NCBI RefSeq assembly: GCF_003574035.1 | Contig: NZ_QWKY01000001.1 | Location: 62,001 to 126,000 of the forward strand | DNA: 64,000 nucleotides | Source: Meiothermus hypogaeus | GTDB taxonomy: Bacteria > Deinococcota > Deinococci > Deinococcales > Thermaceae | Direction of reading: 5' to 3' | Shown here: in pieces, positions 24,244 through 32,988 of the stretch | Layout: each line of letters starts with the position of its first letter | How positions within the stretch are numbered: the first letter of the stretch is position 1 | Program-made: the position numbers and the translations under genes | The notes under the pieces: model-generated | Told to the model about the DNA's origin: nothing | Database searches by the model: none | The model's input: only the letters and a program-made list of their open reading frames with translations

Positions 24244-24311
24244 ATAGCCTATAGCTCATGGCTAATAGCGACCCAGATTGGTTTTGCCGTTGGCTATCAG
24301 CTATAGGCTAT
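24244..24311. repeat. Palindromic element between coxL and coxG
   Basis: ATAGCCTATAGCT (24244-24256) and AGCTATAGGCTAT (24299-24311) are perfect 13-bp inverted arms around 42 bp. The vocabulary (ggctat, tatagg) resembles the hairpin after rpoC (4780-4805), so it may belong to a dispersed palindromic family. In the cox transcript it could stop part of the polymerases or protect the coxMSL mRNA. Confidence 0.6.
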
Positions 24312-24326
24312 CCGTGAGGTTAGCGC

Positions 24327-24776
24327 ATGAAACTCGAGTACAGCGGTCAAGAGAATGTTCAAGCCAATCCCGAGAAGGTCTGGAGCTTTATCCAGGATCC
24401 CAACAAAGTTGCCTCCTGCTTGCCTGACTTGAAGGCAGTAGAGTTCAAGGACGAAAGAAATATGGTGGCTACGGTAGGCGTAGCCGTAGGGCCTGTGCGG
24501 GGTTCTTTCAAGTTCAACATCGAACTTGACCCCCATCCTGAAGAAAATAAAGTGATGGTACGCATTCGTGGCGGTGGCCTGGGCAGTGCAGTAGACCTGA
24601 CCGCCAGCGCTGACATCCTGGGACAAGATGACCAAACCACCCTCCTGGACTGGCAAGGTCAGGCAACCGTCAGCGGGCCAGCAGCCACCGTGGGCGGACG
24701 GGTGCTCGACGCCCAGGCCAAGCGGCTTATCGAGACCGTGTTTGCCAACATGAGCAAAAAGATGAGCGAGGTTTAG
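24327..24776 (+). CDS. coxG: CoxG, SRPBCC-family CO dehydrogenase-associated protein
   Basis: 149 aa, START/SRPBCC fold of the CoxG family: N-terminal MKLEYSGQENVQANPEKVW, then DPNKVASCLPDL with the family's C-x-P-D pattern, and the strand-rich middle with VGPVRGSFKFN. CoxG proteins are linked with membrane association of CO dehydrogenase and with lipid or quinone binding. It lacks the C-terminal hydrophobic tail found in longer CoxG proteins, so any membrane attachment must come from a partner. It is the fourth gene of the cluster, after the palindrome. Confidence 0.88.
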   Translation: MKLEYSGQENVQANPEKVWSFIQDPNKVASCLPDLKAVEFKDERNMVATVGVAVGPVRGSFKFNIELDPHPEENKVMVRIRGGGLGSAVDLTASADILGQDDQTTLLDWQGQATVSGPAATVGGRVLDAQAKRLIETVFANMSKKMSEV

Positions 24777-24788
24777 CCGCTTTCCACA

Positions 24789-24857
24789 ATACGCCTGGCT
24801 CAAGACAAATCTGATTTCAACGATACGCCAGACTCAGGACTAATCTGACCTGAAACG
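24789..24857 (+). repeat. 34-bp imperfect direct repeat upstream of coxF
   Basis: Two adjacent units begin ATACGCC at 24789 and 24823. They share ATACGCC, CTCA, GAC, AATCTGA and AACG in register, about three quarters identity. They fill the coxG-coxF gap (140 bp). Direct repeats of this size before a gene can be tandem binding sites; alternatively they are a local duplication. Confidence 0.6.
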
Positions 24858-24916
24858 ACGCATTTGTGGCCAGCGAAAGATTTCATTGAGCCTGCTCGTT
24901 TTACGCTGTAAAGCAA

Positions 24917-26047
24917 ATGGACATCTACGGCAAAATCGCTGAACTAAGGCGCAAGGGCGAGACTTTTGCCCTGGCCACGGTGGTTTCGCGGCAGGCCCCG
25001 GTTTCCTCCCACCTCGGCGATAAAGCCCTGATTTTCGAGGATGGGCGCTTTGAGGGGTATGTGGGTGGATCTTGCTCTAGAGAAATTGTGCGTAAGCAGG
25101 CCCTCGAGGTCTTGCGGCTGGGCAAACCACGTCTGGTCAAAATCACCCCAGAGGCCGCCGCTCAGGTGGTGCTTGAACACGCCGATGAGGTCATCATCCC
25201 GATGACTTGCTCCAGTGAGGGCGCGGTGGATGTGTACATTGAACCCCTCGTTGCCAAGGCCAGCCTGCTGGTAGTGGGCGGCTCACAAATCGCCCTCACG
25301 ACAGCGCATATTGCGGCACGGATGAACTACAAAGTCACACTGGCCTGCGATATGCCAGAGCTGGCCGGGGTGAGCCTCGAGTCCGACATCCAGGTGCTGG
25401 ACTGGCGCGAGCTGGAGGGCTGGCTATCCAACCAGAACCCTGCCAAAACCAGCATCGTGGTGGCCTCGCAGGGTCACTACGACGAAGACGCACTGGCCCT
25501 CATTGCCAGGTGGATGCCCCAGCCCGCCTACCTGGGCCTGGTAGCCAGCCGCAAGCGCGGTGCTACGGTGCTGGATAACCTCGAGATTCTGGGCGTCTCC
25601 AAAACCGCCTTGCCAGGACTCAAATACCCCGCCGGACTCGACCTGGGCGGACGTGGGCGCGACGAGGTAGCCATCTCGATCCTGGCCGAAATTATCCTGC
25701 ACAAAAGCGGCAAGGAGTGGGCCGATAGCGCCGGGGTTGCAAAGGAAAAAATTCCTGCCAGCACCCAGACCTCGAGCCAGCCCATGCCCTTCTCGCCCCA
25801 AAACGACCCAACCGTCATGAGGGAGATACAGCAGGTGGTGTCGGTCGCGGCTGAGGTGTCGGCCACTCCCCCCTCCCCCACTCCCCTGCCGCCCGGAACG
25901 GCCATAGACCCAACCAGTGGCGAATTGTTGGAAATCGCCAAAGCGGTCAGCGCAGAATACCAGGGCCAGACCTACTACTTCAGCTGCCCCAACTGCCGGG
26001 CCAAGTTCCTCAAGAATCCCGACAAATATCTGAAAGGCAAGGCATGA
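24917..26047 (+). CDS. coxF: XdhC/CoxF-family maturation protein fused to a YHS domain
   Basis: 376 aa. The N-terminus is an XdhC/CoxI domain (ATVVSRQAPVS, then EGYVGGSCSREIV). A Rossmann-type domain follows (LLVVGGSQIALTTAHIA, then VASQGHYDEDALALI). After a Pro-rich linker (about 305-325) comes a YHS domain (DPTSGE, then YYFSCPNCRAKFLKNPDKYL). XdhC proteins bind the molybdenum cofactor and help sulfurate it. YHS domains are metal-associated and small, and the CxxC here could hold copper or another metal. That pairing fits assembly of a Mo-S-Cu centre, but it is inference. The stop overlaps the coxD start (ATGA). Confidence 0.85.
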   Translation: MDIYGKIAELRRKGETFALATVVSRQAPVSSHLGDKALIFEDGRFEGYVGGSCSREIVRKQALEVLRLGKPRLVKITPEAAAQVVLEHADEVIIPMTCSSEGAVDVYIEPLVAKASLLVVGGSQIALTTAHIAARMNYKVTLACDMPELAGVSLESDIQVLDWRELEGWLSNQNPAKTSIVVASQGHYDEDALALIARWMPQPAYLGLVASRKRGATVLDNLEILGVSKTALPGLKYPAGLDLGGRGRDEVAISILAEIILHKSGKEWADSAGVAKEKIPASTQTSSQPMPFSPQNDPTVMREIQQVVSVAAEVSATPPSPTPLPPGTAIDPTSGELLEIAKAVSAEYQGQTYYFSCPNCRAKFLKNPDKYLKGKA

Positions 26048-26940
26048 GCCAGGCCGAAATTAACCCCCTGCTTACCACCGTCGAGGGCATCCAGGCCGTT
26101 CTACACGAGCGGAACTACATCGCCGACCTGCCCATGGCCACTGCTTTGCGGTTGGTAATGGCACTGCGCAAACCTTTGCTCGTCGAAGGTCCCGCCGGGG
26201 TCGGCAAAACCCAGGTGGCCAAAACCCTGGCCGAGGTGCTGGATACCAGACTTATTCGCTTGCAGTGTTACGAAGGGCTGGACACCGCTCAAGCCCTCTA
26301 CGAGTGGAACTATCCCAAGCAGATGCTGCACATTCGCCTGACCGAGAACAGCGGCTCAAGCATAGCCCAGCGCGAGGCCGAGATTTTTAGCGAGGCCTAC
26401 CTGCTGCGGCGCCCGTTGCTGGAGGCCATCTCACAGGACAAGCCTCCGGTGCTCCTGATTGACGAAATTGACCGCACCGACGAAGAGTTTGAGGCTTTTT
26501 TGCTGGAGCTTCTGGCCGAGTTTCAGGTCACCATCCCCGAGCTGGGTACCGTAAGAGCCACCCACCGCCCCTACGTGATTCTTACTTCTAACCGTACTCG
26601 AGAGTTGTCAGATGCCCTGAGGCGGCGGTGCTTGTACCTGTGGCAAAACTACCCTAGCTTCGAGAAAGAAGTCGAAATCATCTGCACCAAGCTGCCGGGT
26701 ATCAACGTGCGGTTGGCCCAGAAAATCGCCACGGTGGTAGCGCACCTGCGCGAACTTCCCCTGAACAAAGCCCCCGGCGTGGCCGAGAGCCTGGACTGGG
26801 CAGAGGCCCTTGTATCGTTGCACCAGGAAGCGCTGGATATGGGGGTTTTGGAGCAAACCTGGGGTGTGATTCTAAAGGATAAGGACGACCTGACCCTGGT
26901 GGAGGCCCACAAACAGCGCATTGCCGAACTGGTGGCTTAG
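26044..26940 (+). CDS. coxD: CoxD, MoxR-type AAA+ ATPase
   Basis: 298 aa. Walker A is GPAGVGKTQVAKTLAEVL, Walker B VLLIDEIDRTDEEFEAFLLE, then sensor 1 (ILTSNRTREL) and an arginine finger region (RRRCLYLW). This is the MoxR subfamily that works with a VWA protein. In carboxidotrophs CoxD is needed to assemble the copper-sulfur part of the active site. It overlaps coxF by four bases and is followed by coxE, its expected partner. Confidence 0.92.
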   Translation: MSQAEINPLLTTVEGIQAVLHERNYIADLPMATALRLVMALRKPLLVEGPAGVGKTQVAKTLAEVLDTRLIRLQCYEGLDTAQALYEWNYPKQMLHIRLTENSGSSIAQREAEIFSEAYLLRRPLLEAISQDKPPVLLIDEIDRTDEEFEAFLLELLAEFQVTIPELGTVRATHRPYVILTSNRTRELSDALRRRCLYLWQNYPSFEKEVEIICTKLPGINVRLAQKIATVVAHLRELPLNKAPGVAESLDWAEALVSLHQEALDMGVLEQTWGVILKDKDDLTLVEAHKQRIAELVA

Positions 26941-27010
26941 GCCCAGGAGCATCGTGGTTCATCAAAGATGCCCTTCTGGCTGCTCAGAAGCTTGAGATCA
27001 GGTTAAATCG

Positions 27011-28231
27011 ATGTCCAGCACTATCGAATCTCAGCGGTTTCCGTATGGTAATCTGCCCGAGAACCTGATTGCCTTTGCCGAACACCTGCGGCACACCACC
27101 CAGCGGTTCAACCTTGGCCCTGGAGAAGTAGAGGATGCCCTGCTGGCGCTAGAAGCCGTTCAGCTGGGCAGCCTCCAGGAAGTTAGGCTGGCTTTGAAAC
27201 TGGTTTTTTGTAGCAACCTCGAGCAAGAACGGGTCTTTGACGACCTTTTTTTTCAGTTTTTTCTGCCCGGCCGCAAACGAATCGAGGCCCAGCCCAATGC
27301 CCACAAGGCAAGCCCCGGCAACCAGGGCGAGACCGGCCAGAAAAGCCAGCCCGCCCGCAACAACCCCTCCGAGACCCTTCTCGACCCAAGAAGCCCACTG
27401 GCGCAGGGCAAGGCCAGGTTGGCTGAAGAGTCCTATACCAACGACTGGGCCGCCCCTCTACTCAAGGCCATGTTTAGTCGCACCGGAGGGAGCGAGACGC
27501 CGGAGGTCGAGATTCTCCAGCAGGACCTGGATGCCATGCTCCATGCTGCGACGCAACTGGTTAATCAGGTCAGGCTGGGTCGTAGCCGCCGTTGGGTTAG
27601 CACACCCAAGGGCACTCGTTTCCACTTTCGACGCACCCTGAGAAAAGCCCTGCACACCGGGGGTGAGCCGCTTTATCCCGCCTGGCAGCACCACCCCAAG
27701 CGCCAGCCTCGCTTTTTGTTTGTGCTAGACGGAAGCCGCTCGATGCAATCCTACTCCGACCGGCTATTGCAATTTGCCTTTGCCCTGCGCACGCGCTGTA
27801 ACCGGGTCGAGGTATTTGTCTTTTCAACAGGTCTGAAGCGCATTACCCGTGAACTCGAGAAAGCGGGAAGCCTTTCCGAACGCCCTAGGCTCAGCCGGTT
27901 GGGTCAGGCCTGGGGGGGTGGAACCCAAATCGGGGAGAACCTGCTCTATCTGGAGCAAAAGTACGGGGGCCTGATCCGGGGCGACAGCATCGTGATCATT
28001 GCCAGCGACGGCCTGGACACAGGAGCACCGGAAGTACTGGACTATGCGCTGCGACAAATACACCAGCGCAGCGCAGCCCTGATCTGGCTGAACCCTTTGC
28101 TAAAGAACCAAGGCTACAACCCCCACGCCAACTGCATGAAGACCGCCCTGCCCTATCTGGACCGGTTCTGCGCCGCCCATACTCCCGAGGAATACGCCCA
28201 GCTCACCCACCGCTTGCGACTGCGCAAATAG
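27011..28231 (+). CDS. coxE: CoxE, VWA-domain protein
   Basis: 406 aa. The C-terminal half is a CoxE-type von Willebrand A domain (FLFVLDGSRSMQSYSDRLLQ carries a MIDAS-like DxSxS; then EVFVFSTGLKRITREL and IIASDGLDTG). The N-terminal half is a helical region with a charged, Gln/Asn-rich linker (about 95-130). It works with the AAA+ ATPase CoxD in maturation of CO dehydrogenase. The gene starts 70 bp after coxD. First MIDAS Asp is followed by Gly (DGSRS), as in other CoxE proteins. It is the last gene of the cluster; the next gene is convergent 11 bp away. Confidence 0.9.
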   Translation: MSSTIESQRFPYGNLPENLIAFAEHLRHTTQRFNLGPGEVEDALLALEAVQLGSLQEVRLALKLVFCSNLEQERVFDDLFFQFFLPGRKRIEAQPNAHKASPGNQGETGQKSQPARNNPSETLLDPRSPLAQGKARLAEESYTNDWAAPLLKAMFSRTGGSETPEVEILQQDLDAMLHAATQLVNQVRLGRSRRWVSTPKGTRFHFRRTLRKALHTGGEPLYPAWQHHPKRQPRFLFVLDGSRSMQSYSDRLLQFAFALRTRCNRVEVFVFSTGLKRITRELEKAGSLSERPRLSRLGQAWGGGTQIGENLLYLEQKYGGLIRGDSIVIIASDGLDTGAPEVLDYALRQIHQRSAALIWLNPLLKNQGYNPHANCMKTALPYLDRFCAAHTPEEYAQLTHRLRLRK

Positions 28232-28242
28232 GCCCAGCGCCC

Positions 28243-28704
28243 CTACCGAGCGCTGGCCACCCGGCGAAAATCACGATCGAGCCTGGCAAAAGCCGGGCCC
28301 TCTACCAAACCCACGTCTATCTGTTCTGAAGCCAGGGTTTCCAGGCGAACCGAGCCAAAGCCATCGGCCCGAACTGCAAACGTCCACCGCATCTCGATGG
28401 TTGCTTCCGGTTGTCCCTGGGCATTGAGCCGTTGGGAGACATATATGGCCGTAGAACCCGTTCCCAAACGCTGTACCCAGCGCCCATAGCCTGGAAGCGG
28501 ACGGGCTTCCAGGGCATAGTAGGAGGCTACCGATTGGGATAGCCGTACGATGATCGGATGCCCGGCCCCTACAGCCTGTACACTTCCAAGGGGAAAACCA
28601 CTACCCACTTCGTAGACCACCTCGCCAGGGTCGGCCCGCACCGTAGGGCCACAGGCCACCAGGAGGGTAATTCCAACAAGCATCAGTGCAATCCAGTTAC
28701 GCAT
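28243..28704 (-). CDS. Predicted lipoprotein of unknown function
   Basis: 153 aa. Signal peptide with lipobox TLLVAC (lipidated Cys at about residue 18). The mature part is beta-rich (EVVYEVGSGFPLGSVQ, then ATIEMRWTFAVRADGFGSV) with no cysteine besides the lipidated one. No family recognised. GGAGGT is six bases before the ATG. It is convergent with coxE and probably unrelated to it. Confidence 0.75.
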   Translation of the reverse strand: MRNWIALMLVGITLLVACGPTVRADPGEVVYEVGSGFPLGSVQAVGAGHPIIVRLSQSVASYYALEARPLPGYGRWVQRLGTGSTAIYVSQRLNAQGQPEATIEMRWTFAVRADGFGSVRLETLASEQIDVGLVEGPAFARLDRDFRRVASAR

Positions 28705-28876
28705 ACGTGTACCTCCGGCTTCATGTTAAGCCTGGAAGGGTGATAGTCGGGTGAAGGTAGCACAAAGCTAAGACAGTGCGGGCGAGGCATGGTTTCGCAC
28801 AACCGATTTAAACCAAGCCCTTGAGCGTTTTGAGAAACTCACAGTGGGCCTCAAACCTTTGCTTTCTGCCTTTCCG

Positions 28877-30469
28877 CTAGCCTTCCAGCAACTTGGCCCA
28901 ATCAGTTGGGGCCTGGGGCTGGGTATAGGCTGTGTCCATCTGGGCGAGTTGGAGTTTACCCGAATACTCTTCATTGACGGCCTGCCAGTAGGTGTACTCC
29001 TCAATGACCCAAATACCGCTTTCACGGGCTCCATTCCCACTTGCCTTCACCCCACCAAAAGGCAGGTGGGCCTCGGCGCCCACGGTGGAGTTGTTGATGC
29101 TGGTCATACCGGCCTTGATTTCATTTTTGAAGCGGTAGGCCCAGTCGCGGCGGTTGGTATAGACCGCACTGGAAAGGCCGTAAGGGTGGGCATTGGCGGC
29201 CTGGATGGCTTCGTCCAGCCCTTCTACCCGCACCAGGTTGATGGTAGGGCCAAAGATCTCCTGCTCAAACTGCTTCATGCCGGGCCGGGCCTCCCACACC
29301 GTAGGCCAGCCGAAGGTACCAGCATCGGGGTCGCCCTTAAAGCGGGGATAGGGGTTGGAACCGGTAATACGGGCCTTGCCAAAGAGGAGTGTGGCCCCAT
29401 CCTGCCGACCCCAGGAATAGTGTTCGATCCAGCGCTCAAAGAGGCGCGTGTTCATGAAGGGGCCATAGGTCACCTCGGGGAACTCGAGGGGATTGCCCAC
29501 CACCGTCGCCTCGGTCTTTTCCAGGAAGCGCTTTTTGAACTCGTCATAGATGGGCGCATCTACAATGATGTTGCCTGCGCTGGTGCAGCGTTGACCGCCG
29601 GTGGCAAAAGCGCTCCACCAGGCCCCCTCTACGGCTAGCTCGAGGTCGCTGTCACGTAGCACCACCAGGGGGTTTTTACCGCCAAGTTCCAGCGTCGGGC
29701 GCAGAAGGTTGCGGCCCGCCACCTCCCCAATCCAGCGCCCCACCGCCGTACTGCCGGTAAAGGCGAATTTGTTGAGCAAGCCCTCGTCCATCAGTTCGAC
29801 CAGCCACTGCCCCGTAGATCCCTTGCCCTCGCCAAACACCACATTGATGACCCCAGGCGGCAGTCCGGCTTCCTCGAAGAGCTTGACAAAGACATAGGAA
29901 AGTGCGGGAGAGTCGTCGGAGGGCTTCCAGACCACGGTGTTGCCGGTCAAGATAGCCGGAATTAGCTTCCAGGAGGGTACAGCAATGGGAAAGTTGCCTG
30001 CCGTGATCATACCCACCACGCCAATGGGCCTGCGGAAGGTAAAAAGTTCTTTGTTCTTCATCTCGCTGGGCACCGTCTGGCCGTAGAGCCTGCGCCCTTC
30101 CGAGGCAAAGAAGATGGCCGTATCAATGGCCTCTTGCACATCGCCACCGGCCTCTTTGAAGGTCTTACCCACCTCGCGCACCATCAGCCGCACCAGGGTG
30201 TCTTTTTCACGGGTCAGCACCCCAGCCAGGTTCATTAGAACCCCCCCACGAACAGGTGCAGGCGTGCGCGACCACTCCTGGAAAGCTTTTTGGGCCGCTA
30301 GCGCAGCTTTTCGCACAGTTTCTTTGGAAGCTTCGGGAAAGCGCGCTGTAAGGTCGGCCCGGTCGGCAGGGTTGTGGCGCTCGAGCTGCCTGCCATCGAA
30401 GACTTCCTCACCACCGATAATGTGGCCAATCTCCAAGGTACTACCATATTTGCTTTTATGTGTTTGCAC
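28877..30469 (-). CDS. NAD(P)-dependent aldehyde dehydrogenase
   Basis: 530 aa, aldehyde dehydrogenase superfamily. Seen: the NAD motif FTGSTAVGRWIG, the general base in LELGGKNPLVV, the catalytic cysteine in FATGGQRCTSAGN, and the C-terminal PFGGVKASGNGARESG. The sequence is nearer the delta-1-pyrroline-5-carboxylate/alpha-aminoadipate semialdehyde group than betaine aldehyde dehydrogenases, but substrate is not certain. GTG start with AGAGGT upstream, placed inside the end of coaD; only 3 bp separate the two genes, so they are cotranscribed. Confidence 0.88.
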   Translation of the reverse strand: MQTHKSKYGSTLEIGHIIGGEEVFDGRQLERHNPADRADLTARFPEASKETVRKAALAAQKAFQEWSRTPAPVRGGVLMNLAGVLTREKDTLVRLMVREVGKTFKEAGGDVQEAIDTAIFFASEGRRLYGQTVPSEMKNKELFTFRRPIGVVGMITAGNFPIAVPSWKLIPAILTGNTVVWKPSDDSPALSYVFVKLFEEAGLPPGVINVVFGEGKGSTGQWLVELMDEGLLNKFAFTGSTAVGRWIGEVAGRNLLRPTLELGGKNPLVVLRDSDLELAVEGAWWSAFATGGQRCTSAGNIIVDAPIYDEFKKRFLEKTEATVVGNPLEFPEVTYGPFMNTRLFERWIEHYSWGRQDGATLLFGKARITGSNPYPRFKGDPDAGTFGWPTVWEARPGMKQFEQEIFGPTINLVRVEGLDEAIQAANAHPYGLSSAVYTNRRDWAYRFKNEIKAGMTSINNSTVGAEAHLPFGGVKASGNGARESGIWVIEEYTYWQAVNEEYSGKLQLAQMDTAYTQPQAPTDWAKLLEG

Positions 30470-30472
30470 GGT

Positions 30473-31027
<555 letters not shown>

Positions 31028-31150
31028 CTAGCGTAAGGGGATTCGGGGTCGGAGCCTGGGTTTCTCTAAAACAAGTCTATTGCAGGATAATGCCCATCAT
31101 ATTGTACTTGGCCCGGCGACTGAAAGACCGCCAAACCCCCACGCACGGAT

Positions 31151-31705
31151 TTATTTCTGAGTGGTGGATTGTATTGCATCTGCAACCGTTCTGGCTTCAA
31201 TGATACTGATGGTATTGAAGCCATACTCTCTACGCTCCCCCATTGGCAGGGTCAGTTCGGTGGGGTGCTGCAAAATATAAAGACCGCCCGCTTCGACAAT
31301 TTCAGCCTCGAGCAAACGCTCAAAATCCTGCACCAGATTGTGGGGGTAGGGCGGGGCCATGAAGGCCACGGTAAAGCGCAAACCCCGCCTTTTCGCTTCC
31401 AGCAAATAATCCTCCACGGCCTTACCTTCAATCCGAACCTTTAGGCGGGCTTTAGTAGCATTCTCACGCAGGCACTGAATGGCCTGGCGATCTTTTTCCA
31501 CCAAGGTGGTTTCAAAACCCTCCGAGGCGGCCTCGAGCCCAATCGCGCCACTGCCCGCATACAAATCCAGAAAGCTACCCCTGCGTGGATAGCGAAAACG
31601 CAAATAGTCAAAAAGGGCCTTGCGCAGCCGTACCGGACTCGGTCGCGCCGATTGCGGTACTTTTAGCGCGACCCCTTTGGCCGTTCCGCCCAGAATTCGC
31701 AGCAC
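31151..31705 (-). CDS. rsmD: 16S rRNA (guanine966-N2)-methyltransferase RsmD
   Basis: 184 aa. RsmD family: N-terminal LRILGGTAKGVALKVPQS, RPSPVRLRKALFDYL, the SAM-binding loop DLYAGSGAIGLEA, and motif IV at VAFMAPPYPHN. Motif IV is usually DPPF/Y or NPPY in this fold; here the first position is Ala. I choose the GTG at 31703-31705, which matches the family N-terminus and has GAGGG upstream; the longer frame from 31909 overlaps the next gene. It methylates 16S rRNA in the small subunit. Followed by coaD. Confidence 0.9.
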   Translation of the reverse strand: MLRILGGTAKGVALKVPQSARPSPVRLRKALFDYLRFRYPRRGSFLDLYAGSGAIGLEAASEGFETTLVEKDRQAIQCLRENATKARLKVRIEGKAVEDYLLEAKRRGLRFTVAFMAPPYPHNLVQDFERLLEAEIVEAGGLYILQHPTELTLPMGERREYGFNTISIIEARTVADAIQSTTQK

Positions 31706-31721
31706 CGTAGCACCCTCAGGA

Positions 31722-32126
31722 TCACTGCCCGGGAACCCGAGTCGGAATCTGCACCATGTCCGGGCTACGGAACCAGATCTGGCATTGCACATTGCGCGTT
31801 TGACTGGGCTTGACCTGTACTTCAAAACGGCTGCTGGCCCCGTTGGCCAGGCTGCGCACCGCGATGGGGGCTGAATTAGTGCCATAAACCCGGCGATTGG
31901 GCACCCCATTCACCGTGGTAACCTCCTTGTCGGTTATGCGCAGGTTGATTCGGATATTGTTCAGGGTTTGCCCCGACTGATTGACCACCGTACCTCGTGC
32001 TACCATCGCACCGCTGGCGTTGAGGGCGCAACTCCACTCGCTGACCCGAAGCTTGTAGACCGTACCCTGCGCCTGACCCAGTCCCGTAGACAACATCAAC
32101 CCAATAAAAATAACAGCTTTGTTCAT
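31722..32126 (-). CDS. Small secreted protein, paralogue 1
   Basis: 134 aa. Signal peptide (MNKAVIFIGLMLSTGLGQA). The mature part is a single beta-rich domain with conserved YKLRVSEWSC near the start and CQIWFRSPDMVQI near the end, so one Cys pair probably forms a disulfide. The middle, VARGTVVNQSGQTLNNIRIN, resembles FxLYD-type domains that carry transglutaminase- or Ig-like beta folds, but I do not claim the family. It is a paralogue of the next gene upstream. It ends 16 bp before rsmD. Confidence 0.7.
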   Translation of the reverse strand: MNKAVIFIGLMLSTGLGQAQGTVYKLRVSEWSCALNASGAMVARGTVVNQSGQTLNNIRINLRITDKEVTTVNGVPNRRVYGTNSAPIAVRSLANGASSRFEVQVKPSQTRNVQCQIWFRSPDMVQIPTRVPGQ

Positions 32127-32318
32127 ACCGCAATGCTACCAAAGAACCGACGTTACTCCCAAAACCAGGCCCCATATCCGATACTTCCTGTCCACCTCCA
32201 GGCTGATTCTATGAGGATGTAAAGGCCGTAAGGCCCATCTACCCATCGGCGGCCTCACAGATACAACACCTCCATGTAGGCCGAGCTGGTTGCAGGGTCG
32301 GTCATTCCTTGGAAATAC

Positions 32319-32693
32319 TCAGCGGGGGCTGGGAACCAGAGAAGCAATTTGCACCACTCGAGGGTTGCGAAACCACAACTCACACCGATTGACCGAGTCA
32401 AAACCAGTACGAATCCGCACCTCAAAAGGGGCTACCTCTCCAGGCATTAAGTTGCGATCTTGCAACGCAGTGGAATTGCTGGCCATGCGAAGCCCAGGCC
32501 CAATCACCCGTACACTCGCCCTCAGGTCCTGCAAAGGCCGGGAGCTAATATTCTTGACCGTACCCTGCACCAGTACCCCTCGAGCAAACGCTTTACAACT
32601 CCAGGAAACCACCCGCAGGCGATAAACGCTCGACTGACCCGCCACCAGACCGAACGTGGTGAGGACCAATAAAAAGACGAGCAAACGTTTCAT
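32319..32693 (-). CDS. Small secreted protein, paralogue 2
   Basis: 124 aa. Signal peptide (ending LVAGQ). It shares with paralogue 1 the YRLRVVSWSC start, a VQGTVKNISSRPLQDLRAS middle and the CELWFRNPRVVQIASLVP tail, so a tandem duplication is clear. Both Cys are kept. Function unknown; likely periplasmic or on the surface. Confidence 0.7.
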   Translation of the reverse strand: MKRLLVFLLVLTTFGLVAGQSSVYRLRVVSWSCKAFARGVLVQGTVKNISSRPLQDLRASVRVIGPGLRMASNSTALQDRNLMPGEVAPFEVRIRTGFDSVNRCELWFRNPRVVQIASLVPSPR

Positions 32694-32837
32694 GACTTAT
32701 CTGTTTTACTGGGGGCCATGGCCTGGCGTTGGCCCTGCTGCATTTCAGGAGCTTCTGCCTGATGGCAGTTTATAGCAGATCTGAGTTTCACAAATCGTTA
32801 TTTGAAGCCCGTGAGAAGAGCTTTAGAAGGTATGCCG

Positions 32838-32862
32838 AAAAAAACCCCACGAATCGTGGGGT
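32838..32862 (-). terminator. Rho-independent terminator of tRNA-Pro
   Basis: On the minus strand ACCCCACG / CGTGGGGT (32844-32862) forms an 8-bp stem with a 3-nt loop, followed by a T run (32838-32843). It starts five bases after the CCA end of the tRNA. Confidence 0.9.
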
Positions 32863-32866
32863 CCGT

Positions 32867-32943
32867 TGGTCGAGGAGACTGGATTCGAACCAGCGACCCC
32901 CTGCTCCCGAAGCAGGTGCGCTACCAGGCTGCGCTACTCCTCG
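32867..32943 (-). tRNA. tRNA-Pro (anticodon CGG)
   Basis: 77 nt including an encoded CCA. Acceptor arms CGAGGAG / CTCCTCG, D-arm with AGCGCAGCCTGGTAGCGC, anticodon stem CCTGC / GCAGG around TTCGGGA, and T-arm CTGG-TTCGAAT-CCAG. The anticodon CGG reads proline. A consensus promoter and a strong terminator frame it as a single-gene unit. Confidence 0.97.
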
Positions 32944-32959
32944 GCACCAGCAGTTTATG

Positions 32960-32988
32960 AGTATAGAGTGGACTCGAGGCTTTGTCTA
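32960..32988 (-). promoter_or_regulatory. tRNA-Pro promoter
   Basis: Minus strand TAGACA (32983-32988), 17-bp spacer, TATACT (32960-32965). Five of six matches in each box; transcription would start about ten bases before the mature tRNA. Confidence 0.75.

Noticed and set aside
31706-31909. N-terminal extension of rsmD to 31909
   Set aside because: The extra 68 residues overlap the neighbouring secreted-protein gene and are absent from RsmD proteins; the GTG at 31705 fits.
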